Shown here piece after piece: positions 55,549-63,627 of a stretch of 64,000 nt of DNA. Both the position numbers and the translations under genes were made by a program. Source of the DNA: Flavobacterium sp. HJJ. Lineage in GTDB: Bacteria; Bacteroidota; Bacteroidia; Flavobacteriales; Flavobacteriaceae. The stretch spans positions 19,079-83,078 of the forward strand of contig NZ_JADKPR010000022.1 of the NCBI RefSeq assembly GCF_015351475.1, read 5' to 3'. The notes beneath the pieces are model-generated. The model made no database searches. It was not told the origin of the DNA and saw only the letters and a program-made list of their open reading frames with translations. Each line of letters opens with the position of its first letter. Positions within the stretch are counted from its first letter, which is position 1.

Positions 55549-55953
55549 ATGAAAAATACATTAAAAAAAATCATCTTTCTAGCAATAGGCCTAAGTCTAA
55601 TTGCTTGTTCTAGCGAAAGAAATGTTCCCTTTTATTTTAACTTTAAAAACAACACCGGGAAGTTAATATACTGGGGAATGTCTTACTCCTACCCAGATAC
55701 AAGCCTAAAAAACATAGAAAATGTGCCGAGTAAAAATACAGCTTATAAAATTTATCCAGGAAAAACAGAAGCTTTTTCAACGAGTATACTCAGTTTTAAC
55801 GCAACTGCCCAGATTTTTATCTTTGATTCCGATGTTATAGAGAAAACCCCTTGGGATAGCATAGTAAAATATAATATAGTATTGAAACGCTATCAATTTA
55901 CGCAAAGTGAGTTAGAAAAAATGAATTGGGAGATAATTTATGATGCTAATTAG
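55549..55953 (+). CDS. Putative immunity lipoprotein of cassette 3
   Basis: 134 residues with lipobox LIAC (about residue 20). The C-terminal third (LKRYQFTQSELEKMNWEIIYDAN) matches the immunity proteins at 52718 and 54338, and the N-terminal half differs (FYFNFKNNTGKLIYWG). It starts 63 bases after the broken tip 3. Its survival beside a dead toxin suggests it still protects against tip 3 made by related strains. Confidence 0.7.
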   Translation: MKNTLKKIIFLAIGLSLIACSSERNVPFYFNFKNNTGKLIYWGMSYSYPDTSLKNIENVPSKNTAYKIYPGKTEAFSTSILSFNATAQIFIFDSDVIEKTPWDSIVKYNIVLKRYQFTQSELEKMNWEIIYDAN

Positions 55954-55969
55954 CCTGAAATAAACTGGA

Positions 55970-56030
55970 GAACCCGACCGTTCGGATATGTAGCCAACGA
56001 TAGGCAGTACATATCCGAACGATAGGGTTC
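55970..56030. repeat. Large imperfect inverted repeat at the end of the toxin array
   Basis: Two 23-base arms (55970-55992 and 56008-56030) match at 21 of 23 positions around CCGTTCGGATATGTA. The 15-base loop contains a GCC/GGC mini-stem. It lies 16 bases after the last immunity stop. There is no T tract, so a simple terminator is doubtful. It may act as an mRNA 3' hairpin or mark a recombination boundary. Confidence 0.6.
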
Positions 56031-56109
56031 TAATGTAAAATTAGAAAATGAATAGGTGTTTTTGCAACCATATTAAAAATAACAAATTTAAAAATTTAAA
56101 ATACAATAG

Positions 56110-59100
56110 TTGAAAATAAAATTACTCTTTATATGCTTTTTTTTCACACTAGTTTCTTTTGCACAGCAAGAAGCTAGTGTATGGTATTTTGGAGAAAATG
56201 CAGGAATTAAATTCCAAACAGATGATTCTGTTATTCCGCTTTTTGATGGGCAATTGAATACATTAGAAGGCTGTGCTGCATTGTCGGACAGTAATGGCGA
56301 TTTAATGTTTTACACAGACGGTGTAACCGTTTACAATAAAAATCATCAAATTATGCTAAACGGCACGGGTTTAAAGGGGCATAATTCCAGTTCGCAATCG
56401 GCTACAATCATTCAAAAGCCAGGGTCTTCTAATTTATTTTATATATTTACAACAACAGTAAATGCTTTAATCGATGGGGTAGAATACAGCGAAGTTGATA
56501 TAAACCTAGATGGTGGATTAGGAGCTGTAACTACTAATAAAAATGTCCCGCTTTACACTCCTATATGTGAAAAACTTTCGATAGTAAAACATGCAAATGG
56601 AATTGATTATTGGGTTATAACTCATGGCTGGAATAACAATTCGTTTTATTCTCACTTAGTGTCCTCATCAGGTGTAAGTATAGCTCCCGTAATTTCAAAT
56701 TCAGGTACTGTAGTTAATAATTCATCAACGGATAATGTAATGGGATATATGAAAGTATCCCCAAATGGAAAAAAAATAGTAGCTTGTCATCAATTTTTAA
56801 GCCTTACACAACTGTTTGATTTTGATGCTTCAACTGGAATTGTATCAAACCCAGTCAATATAAATAATGGAAACCAACCTTATGGGGCTGAATTTTCACC
56901 AAACAGTGAAGTGCTGTATGTAACTCTTCAAATAACCCGTGAAGTTTATCAATATGATTTGAATGCAGCAAATATAGCTTTAAGCCAAAATTTGATTGTT
57001 CAGTCTCCATATTTCTTAGGAGCTTTACAACTGGGACCTAACAATAAAATTTATATAGCAAATTATAAAACCTCTAGCCTTGGAGTAATTAATAATCCGA
57101 ATGTTCTAGGATTAGGTTGTGATGTACAAACAAGTGCCGTAGATTTGGGAGGAAAAAGGTCGCTGCTAGGTTTGCCTGCTTTTTCTCAATCCTACTTCAA
57201 CCCTTCTTTTTCAATCAAAAATGTATGTCTGGGTGCCGCTACCGAATTTACATTAAGTGGATCCCAAACCATAAACACTGCCAATTGGGATTTCGGTGAT
57301 GGGACGACATCAACAGATCTAAATCCAACCCATATCTATTCCGTGGCTGGTACATATAACGTTTCTGTCACAGCAACTAATACAACTGGAACTAGTACCA
57401 AAACTAAGGACGTAATTATCTATCAAATGCCAAGTTCAACAAAACCACAAGATATATTGGTTTGCGATGACAATAATGATGGTTTGCATCTTTTTGATTT
57501 AACCACACAAAATACCGCTATTTTAAACGGACAAGACCCTAATTTATACTCGGTAAATTATTTTGCTAATAATACAGCCATTCCTTCGCCAACTTCTTAT
57601 ATTAATACAGCAGCGTATCATCAAGAAACCATAACAGCTGAAGTTTCTAATAAAGCCAATAGCGAATGCAAAAGCAACACCACATTTAACATTGATGTTT
57701 TTGATACACCAAAACCGAATACAATTATTTCCAGTCTGACGAGTTGCGACAATATCAGTTTCGGGACGGATCATGACGGTAAAGTCATCTTTGATTTGAC
57801 TCAAAAAGGCACTAGTATTCTAAATGGTCAATCTGCTGGCCAATTTTTGATTTCATATTACAAAGATGCTGGATTGACACAACCCATATTGAATCCAACA
57901 GCTTATGAAAATACTATTCCAATAGAAACTATTCATATAAAAGTGGCTAACAAAGATAATCCGAATTGTACAGCGACTACTTCATTCAAAATTGAGGTAT
58001 TTGCCTTACCCATGGTAACTTCAGTTGAGGATTTAAAACAATGTGACGATGATATTGATGGATTTAGTGTTTTTAATCTGGAAGAAGCCATCAATAAAAT
58101 AACGGCTAATGCAGCAACTGAAACAATTGCTTTTTTTGAAACGGCTTTAGATGCCCAAAACAACACCAACCCTATTCTAAATCAAACAAACTATACCAAT
58201 CAAACCGTCAGCATTGACAAGGTTTTTGCAAGAGTAACCAATAGCAACGGCTGTTTCAGAGTGGCACAACTGAATCTTATTGTTTCTACCACTCAAATTC
58301 CGTTGACTTTTAAGAGAGATTTTATACAGTGTGACGATGTTGATTTTGGCACGAATACGGATGGTATTACTTCTTTTGATTTTAGCAGTGTTGCGAATCA
58401 AATCCAGAGCATATTTCCTGTTGGACAGCAATTAAATATTACCTATTATCAAAATGCAGCCGATGCTTTAGCTGAAAAAAATGCAATTGCTGATATTTCG
58501 AATTACAGAAATACAAGCTCTCCAAAAACACAAAATATCTATATCCGTGTTGATAGCAAATTAAATAATGATTGTTTGGGATTAGGAAGCCATATTACAC
58601 TTACTGTAGAACCTATTCCTATTGTACAATCTATGAAACAAAATCACTGTGATGACAATCAGGATGGGCTGTATACTTTTGACACTTCGACTATTCAAGC
58701 CAAACTATTGAATGGATTGACCAATGTAACGGTTTCTTATTTTGACCAAAATAATAATCCATTGCCGAGTCCATTACCAAATCCGTTTTTAACAGGTTCA
58801 CAGACGCTAAAAGCAGCTGTAAAAAACAATACTCCAGCAGCTTGTTCATTTGAGACTACTTTACAGTTTATTGTGGATGATTTGCCCGAAGCTTTCCCAA
58901 TTGCTCCATCATTAACAACTGTTTGCGATGATGAAACTGATCCTGTTTTGCAGGATGGAAAGTATGCTTTTGACACTTCCAGTTTTCAAACTTCAATTCT
59001 GAAAGGGCAAACTGGAATGATCATAAACTATTTTGACGGGAATAATAATTCACTTTCCAGTCCGTTGCCGAATCCTTTTATAACTGGCACACAAAATGTA

Positions 59101-59904
59101 AAAGTAGAAGTTGTAAACCCCTTAAATCCTTCTTGTATAGCAACTGCAATTATTCCGTTTGTGGTTAATCCAGTGCCAAAGATTCAATTAACAGGAGATG
59201 AATTAGTATGCAGTGACTTACCAACTTTTACCAAAATTATCAATGCTGGATTATTGAACGAAATCCAAAAAGGCAATTTTAGTTATAATTGGGCATTAGA
59301 CGAAAACCCAATTGCTGATCAAACCAATTATGATTTAACTGTCAATAAAAAAGGAATCTACACGGTAAAAACAACCAATAGTCAAGGCTGTTCTGCAACA
59401 AGAATCATCACTGTAAATGCATCAGATAAAGCAACAGTGCAAGTCAATATTGTTGATTTATCTTCGGAAAACAGCATAACTGTTTTGGCAGCCGGTGCTG
59501 GTGATTATGTTTATTCTTTGGATAATGAATTTACAGACTATCAAGACAGTAATATTTTTGCCAATGTTTCTGCAGGCATTCATATAGTGTATGTAAAAGA
59601 CGTAAATGGCTGTGGAATTGTCCCTAAAGAAGTTGCCATTTTAGGGATTCCAAATTATTTTACGCCTAATCAGGATGGATATAATGATACTTGGAATCTA
59701 AAAGGAGTTAATACTGTTTTCAATGCAAGAACAACAGTGCGGATTTTTGATCGTTACGGAAAATTGATAAAAGAAATCAATCCCACGGGAGAAGGCTGGG
59801 ACGGAACTTATATAGGCCAGCAAATGCCAGCTACTGATTATTGGTACACGATTCAACTGGAAGACGGCAGAAGTTTCAAAGGCCATTTTGCTTTGAAGAG
59901 ATAG
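56110..59904 (+). CDS. Large secreted PKD-domain protein with T9SS type B (gliding-motility-associated) C-terminus
   Basis: 1264 residues. TTG is the start: TAG lies directly in front of it and the signal peptide (KIKLLFICFFFTLVSFAQQ) begins at once. Residues about 20-370 form a beta-propeller-like region (WYFGENAGIKFQ, GDLMFYTDGVTVY, PYGAEFSPNSEVLYVT). A PKD domain follows (NWDFGDGTTSTDLNPTHIYS). Five or six repeats of about 90 residues open with Cys-Asp-Asp (VCDDNNDGLHLFDL, QCDDDIDGFSVFNL, HCDDNQDGLYTFDT). The last 90 residues are the gliding-motility-associated domain (NYFTPNQDGYNDTWNL, VRIFDRYGKLIKEI), a T9SS signal. It is probably a surface adhesin or matrix protein. Confidence 0.88.
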   Translation: MKIKLLFICFFFTLVSFAQQEASVWYFGENAGIKFQTDDSVIPLFDGQLNTLEGCAALSDSNGDLMFYTDGVTVYNKNHQIMLNGTGLKGHNSSSQSATIIQKPGSSNLFYIFTTTVNALIDGVEYSEVDINLDGGLGAVTTNKNVPLYTPICEKLSIVKHANGIDYWVITHGWNNNSFYSHLVSSSGVSIAPVISNSGTVVNNSSTDNVMGYMKVSPNGKKIVACHQFLSLTQLFDFDASTGIVSNPVNINNGNQPYGAEFSPNSEVLYVTLQITREVYQYDLNAANIALSQNLIVQSPYFLGALQLGPNNKIYIANYKTSSLGVINNPNVLGLGCDVQTSAVDLGGKRSLLGLPAFSQSYFNPSFSIKNVCLGAATEFTLSGSQTINTANWDFGDGTTSTDLNPTHIYSVAGTYNVSVTATNTTGTSTKTKDVIIYQMPSSTKPQDILVCDDNNDGLHLFDLTTQNTAILNGQDPNLYSVNYFANNTAIPSPTSYINTAAYHQETITAEVSNKANSECKSNTTFNIDVFDTPKPNTIISSLTSCDNISFGTDHDGKVIFDLTQKGTSILNGQSAGQFLISYYKDAGLTQPILNPTAYENTIPIETIHIKVANKDNPNCTATTSFKIEVFALPMVTSVEDLKQCDDDIDGFSVFNLEEAINKITANAATETIAFFETALDAQNNTNPILNQTNYTNQTVSIDKVFARVTNSNGCFRVAQLNLIVSTTQIPLTFKRDFIQCDDVDFGTNTDGITSFDFSSVANQIQSIFPVGQQLNITYYQNAADALAEKNAIADISNYRNTSSPKTQNIYIRVDSKLNNDCLGLGSHITLTVEPIPIVQSMKQNHCDDNQDGLYTFDTSTIQAKLLNGLTNVTVSYFDQNNNPLPSPLPNPFLTGSQTLKAAVKNNTPAACSFETTLQFIVDDLPEAFPIAPSLTTVCDDETDPVLQDGKYAFDTSSFQTSILKGQTGMIINYFDGNNNSLSSPLPNPFITGTQNVKVEVVNPLNPSCIATAIIPFVVNPVPKIQLTGDELVCSDLPTFTKIINAGLLNEIQKGNFSYNWALDENPIADQTNYDLTVNKKGIYTVKTTNSQGCSATRIITVNASDKATVQVNIVDLSSENSITVLAAGAGDYVYSLDNEFTDYQDSNIFANVSAGIHIVYVKDVNGCGIVPKEVAILGIPNYFTPNQDGYNDTWNLKGVNTVFNARTTVRIFDRYGKLIKEINPTGEGWDGTYIGQQMPATDYWYTIQLEDGRSFKGHFALKR

Positions 59905-59917
59905 CTATCTCGCTAAA

Positions 59918-60130
59918 TTAAATGGACTTAGCTGCTTTAGCAGTTGAATTTTTAAATGCAAATTTATCTTTTAATATTCTCATATCCTCACTCACTTTTC
60001 TATCCAATACCTTTGCATAGTGTTGTGTGGTTCTTAAAGTTGATCTAATAACTACACACAAGATGTACACTTTTTGAATATGTTGTTGAACACCTTGTAG
60101 TAGCGGTGTTTTTTCGTTGAGAGGAGTCAC
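59918..60130 (-). pseudogene. Tyrosine recombinase (integrase) C-terminal relic
   Basis: A minus-strand frame encodes LRTTQHYAKVLDRKVSEDM, the C-terminal catalytic block of Bacteroidota tyrosine recombinases with the nucleophilic Tyr in HYAK, followed by the usual Lys-rich tail. The preceding part (LLQGVQQHIQKVY) is degraded, and the Arg/His catalytic motifs are missing. Only about 60 residues of a normal 400 remain. It lies 140 bases from a tRNA-Ser gene, a classic integration context. Confidence 0.75.
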
Positions 60131-60169
60131 TTAGAATTTTAATTTTTAGTGACTCCTCGAAAGACAACT
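60121..60169. repeat. Inverted repeat and right att-like repeat (putative)
   Basis: GAGGAGTCACT (60121-60131) and AGTGACTCCTC (60148-60158) form a perfect 11-base inverted repeat just upstream of the integrase relic. The right arm is the start of the 22-base sequence (60148-60169) that matches 44474-44495 at 19 positions. These features fit an old recombination site. Confidence 0.4.
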
Positions 60170-60216
60170 AAACTTTGAGATTTAATGAATAATTTGATGT
60201 AACCCAAAAAGAAAAA

Positions 60217-60244
60217 ACCCACTAAATCGTTGAATTTAGTGGGT
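60217..60244 (-). terminator. Terminator of tRNA-Ser
   Basis: A perfect 11-base stem (ACCCACTAAAT with ATTTAGTGGGT) around a six-base loop. On the minus strand it is followed by TTTTTTCTTTTT. It lies 26 bases after the tRNA 3' end. Confidence 0.88.
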
Positions 60245-60270
60245 CTTGTAACCATTTGCTTTTCAGCTCG

Positions 60271-60355
60271 CGGAGAAAGAGGGATTCGAACCCCCGGACC
60301 TGTTACAGTCAACAGTTTTCAAGACTGCCGCATTCGACCGCTCTGCCATTTCTCC
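60271..60355 (-). tRNA. tRNA-Ser (anticodon TGA)
   Basis: An 85-base class II tRNA. The acceptor stem GGAGAAA pairs with TTTCTCC and is followed by discriminator G. There is a long variable arm, a TTCGAATCC T-loop and the anticodon TGA at 60319-60321 within CTTGAAAAC. CCA is not encoded. The UGA anticodon reads UCN serine codons. An integrase relic next to it suggests that it has served as an integration site. Confidence 0.95.
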
Positions 60356-60493
60356 AGTATGTTGCCATCTATTCCTGATTGCGAGTGCAAATATAGTGTC
60401 TTTTTCTAAATAAAAAAATATTTAAAGACTAAGTGTTAATTATATTTACATAAAAAAAAACAAAGAACTAATAACCATAACTTTACATATTTA

Positions 60494-61351
60494 GAGCCTG
60501 TTTAAAAATTTAAAATAAATAATTGTTATGGGTTAAAGAAACCGATTGAAATTTGTCTTTTTGTAGTGACCAAACCATAAAAAGATGTATCCAACCGATT
60601 TGACAGAAACCCAGTGGCAATTTATAAAAAAGACTTTAGAAATCGATAATAGAAATCGGAAATATAATTTGAAAGTCATTTGGAATGCGATTAATTATCT
60701 CGTAAAAACAGGTTGTCAGTAGCGAATGTTACCTAAAGATTTTCCAAAATGGCAATTAGTGTATTATTACTATTGGAAATGGTCAAATTTGGAATGTTTT
60801 GATTTATTACTGCCAAAATTGCGAGAAAAAGTCAGGTTTAATAGAGGTCAAAATACAATGCCAAGTCTAGGAATAATGGATAGTCAAAGTGTACGATGGG
60901 GAAATAATCGTTCCTTAAATAGTTTTGATGGCAATAAAAAAGTAAAAGGAATTAAACGGCATATTGTGGTTGATAAAAATGGGTTTCTTTTGGCAATAAT
61001 GGTAACAGTTGCCAATGTCCATGATAGTAAAGCGGCAGATTTACTAATGAGGACGCTTCACTATTTTTTATGTCCTATAAAAGTAATCCTTGCCGATGGT
61101 GGTTACAGAGGCGAAGTGATTGAAAACATAAAAAATAAATTTGGCTATATTATTCAAGTGGTAATGCGTTCAGATGATAGAAAAATAGGGTTTAAACCTA
61201 TACATAAAAGATGGATTGTAGAGAGAACATTCTCTTGGTTTGACAACGACCGAAGATTATGTAGAAATTATGAACTACTTTTTGAAACATCCGAGAATAT
61301 GGTCAAAATTTCAACTATAAAATTATTATTGAATAAAATTTAAACAGGCTC
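60494..61351 (+). mobile_element. IS5-family insertion sequence
   Basis: An 858-base element with terminal inverted repeats GAGCCTGTTTAAA (left) and TTTAAACAGGCTC (right). It is flanked on both sides by TA, consistent with the two-base target duplication of the IS427-type group of the IS5 family. It carries one transposase gene, interrupted by an amber codon. Confidence 0.88.
60585..61343 (+). pseudogene. IS5-family transposase with in-frame amber codon
   Basis: The reading begins MYPTDLTETQWQFIKK and reaches GCQ at codon 45. It then meets TAG (60720-60722), where the family has Trp (GCQWRMLP). The same frame continues to 61343 with the full DDE domain: Asp in GIMDSQSVRW, Asp in ILADGGYRG, and Glu in WIVERTFSWFDNDRR. 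A single TGG to TAG change accounts for it. Restart at ATG 60726 would yield 205 residues without the DNA-binding N-terminus, so the copy is probably inactive. Confidence 0.88.
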
Positions 61352-61500
61352 TAAGTTTCATTTCCATAGAATTGGTCTGAATATGTCCATCTATCAGAGG
61401 TAGATATGCACTATGAAATAGGGATATATATAAGTTGGGAGCAATGCTAAAAAAAAGACGTACAAACGACAATATTTCCAATAATTAAATAAGACAAAAT

Positions 61501-62625
61501 ATGGCTTGGAGTTTCCGCAGACGAATTAAAATTATCCCAGGAGTTCATTTGAATTTTAGTAAAAGTGGTATAACAACTTCTATTGGAGTTAAAGGTGCAA
61601 GTATAACTTTTGGCAAGTCGGGAAGTTATCTAAATACAAGTGTAGCTGGTTTAGGTGTTTATAATAGACAGAAATTATCAAACTCTAACTCCAATCAGAC
61701 CCCCGAAGAATATAATACTCAACTAATATTAGAAAAAAATGACAATATTTTTAGTGCTGACGTTCAGGAAATCACAAGCCAAAATATGCAAGGAGTCAAA
61801 GAAGCAATTATTTTAGCTCATCAACAACGTAAAGAGCTAAAAACTGACTTACTCAAAATTCAAGCAACTTTAGGTGCCTCAAAGCTGAAATTAAATTTTA
61901 GCTATATTTTACTTTATGGGTTAATAAAAAAGACAATACCTGAAAATATAAAAATTGACATTGAAGCTCAAAAAGAAGCAATTAAACAAACAAAAGAACA
62001 GATAGAAAATTGTTATGTAAAACTTGATATAGATTTTGAAACAGAAATTCAAGAAAAATACAACAAACTAGTCGATACTTTCAAAAAACTGACAACGTCT
62101 CAAAAAATTTGGGATGTAACGAGTGCTCATTTTCAAGACAGAGTGGCGACACGTTCATCAGCAAGTACAATAGTAAAAAAACGGAATGTAAAGTTTTCTC
62201 TAAAATCTCTTCCCGACATAAAATCAGATTTTGAAGCACTTTATTTTCAAAACGCAAATGGAGCTGATTTATATTTTTATCCGAACTTTATTGTGATGTA
62301 TTCTTCAACAATAAATTTTGCAATTATTGGACTTGATGAAATAACATTCAATCAAAGTTATGTTCGATTTACTGAAACAGGAACTATACCACGTGATTCA
62401 AAAATAATTGATAAAACTTGGGCAAAAGTCAACAAAAATGGAAGTCCTGATAAACGTTTCAAAGGTAATTATCAAATTCCAGTAGTAAGATATGGCGAAA
62501 TCAGTCTAAAGACAAGTACAGGACTAAATGAAGAATATGAATTTAGTAACTATGAATTTACACAAGCCTTTGGACAAGCCTTTAGTGATTATCAACAAAC
62601 TATTAAATCGTTAAAACAAATTTAA
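61501..62625 (+). CDS. DUF4236 domain protein
   Basis: 374 residues, no signal peptide. The N-terminal 55 residues are a clear DUF4236 domain (MAWSFRRRIKIIPGVHLNFS, GITTSIGVKGASITFG, YLNTSVAGLGVY), a small beta-rich domain of unknown function. Residues about 75-220 are helical and Lys/Glu-rich with a probable coiled coil. The last 150 residues (DFEALYFQNANGADLYFYPNFIVMY...) form a mixed domain I do not recognise. It lies 150 bases after the IS element with no obvious operon partner. Base composition and lone position fit an accessory gene. No function is proposed. Confidence 0.75.
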   Translation: MAWSFRRRIKIIPGVHLNFSKSGITTSIGVKGASITFGKSGSYLNTSVAGLGVYNRQKLSNSNSNQTPEEYNTQLILEKNDNIFSADVQEITSQNMQGVKEAIILAHQQRKELKTDLLKIQATLGASKLKLNFSYILLYGLIKKTIPENIKIDIEAQKEAIKQTKEQIENCYVKLDIDFETEIQEKYNKLVDTFKKLTTSQKIWDVTSAHFQDRVATRSSASTIVKKRNVKFSLKSLPDIKSDFEALYFQNANGADLYFYPNFIVMYSSTINFAIIGLDEITFNQSYVRFTETGTIPRDSKIIDKTWAKVNKNGSPDKRFKGNYQIPVVRYGEISLKTSTGLNEEYEFSNYEFTQAFGQAFSDYQQTIKSLKQI

Positions 62626-63056
62626 TGAACGGCACAGCACCCAAAACTTGCTACAAGATATTTGGGTAATTGGCTTAATTTAAAATGGTTTTGGGATGAT
62701 TTGGCAAATCCGAGGGTAAAGCCCCGCTCCGCAAAATGTACACTCAAAATCTATTAAAACCCCAATGCTACTGTAAGTGCTGCTCAAATGTCTCTGACTT
62801 TGCGCCTTTCCTATTGACAATTTTAGCAGTTAATATTGATTGTATTTTGTAAATGGCCATGACTTCAAAACATCAACTATTGGATTATCCATTTTTTTCT
62901 ATCTGAACTAAACCGTTATCATGTACATTATTGCTGGACACTCGAATAAATATAATCACAAACTCTTTCTACAATTACTGCCCGAACTGGATTCATATGA
63001 ATGTAGTCTAATTTTGACCACATAAACTTAGCTCTGATTAGTATGCTTATGAAGTG
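62626..63056. other. Intergenic region, no gene seen
   Basis: About 430 bases with locally higher G+C (GGGTAAAGCCCCGCTCCGC near 62715) than the surroundings. No supported frame, RNA gene or terminator was recognised. It could be the border of another small mobile cassette. Confidence 0.4.
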
Positions 63057-63627
63057 TTAGCAACTTTTGGTTTCAATCAAGTGGTTATGATAGGTGTTTG
63101 CAAGTTCTGTGGTTAAAAGAGGGTTTGCTTGATTATTCAATAAATAACAACTGGATTCATTATATACTGTATGATTAAATTTAGTTGGTGGGAAATATCT
63201 TTTTACATAGAGTGAGTAAATTCTGTGTCTTTTTGTGTTTTTTATTGTTTTGTCGGGGTTTATATTTTTTTTGTTTTTTTTAGGATTTGATTCTTTTGAA
63301 GTTGGAGCACCCATAAACCCAAAAGATGCCTTGGGTTTTTTTTGGTATATATCTAAACAAATATTTGTAATTGTATTTAATAACGTAGAAAGCATTTTTA
63401 TTGTTTCTTCCTTCAGGATTATTTAGTAATAAATTAAACCGTTTACCTGATAGTCTATGACATTTTAGATAAAACTGGACTAAGTAGATATGGTGTTCTA
63501 AAAACAATATTTCAACGATATATTGCTGATTAATTATTTCGGATTTAAACGTGTAACGTTCTAGATGTGTATTATTTTCATTGGTGTCGCTTCCCTTGGA
63601 AGTATAAGGGTAGCCTGTTAATACCAT
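63057..63627 (-). pseudogene. Frameshifted hypothetical gene
   Basis: Two overlapping minus-strand frames make sense as one protein of about 185 residues. The first (63627 down to about 63390) reads MVLTGYPYTSKGSDTNENN... and LEHHIYLVQFYLKCHRLSG, up to NKNAF. The second continues with NTITNICLDIYQKKPKASFG, NTKRHRIYSLYVKRYFPP and ESSCYLLNNQANPLL. A single indel near 63388 links them. The composition is protein-like and resembles an uncharacterised family I associate with Flavobacterium, with no known function. Confidence 0.55.

Noticed and set aside
45712..55953. CRISPR array or phage structural repeats
   Set aside because: The repeats here are YD-repeat coding sequence and gene duplications. 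No regularly spaced short direct repeats with unique spacers occur anywhere in the window.
55970..56030. Integron attC site
   Set aside because: The palindrome is large, but the conserved RYYYAAC/GTTRRRY core pair is not visible and no integron integrase is present.
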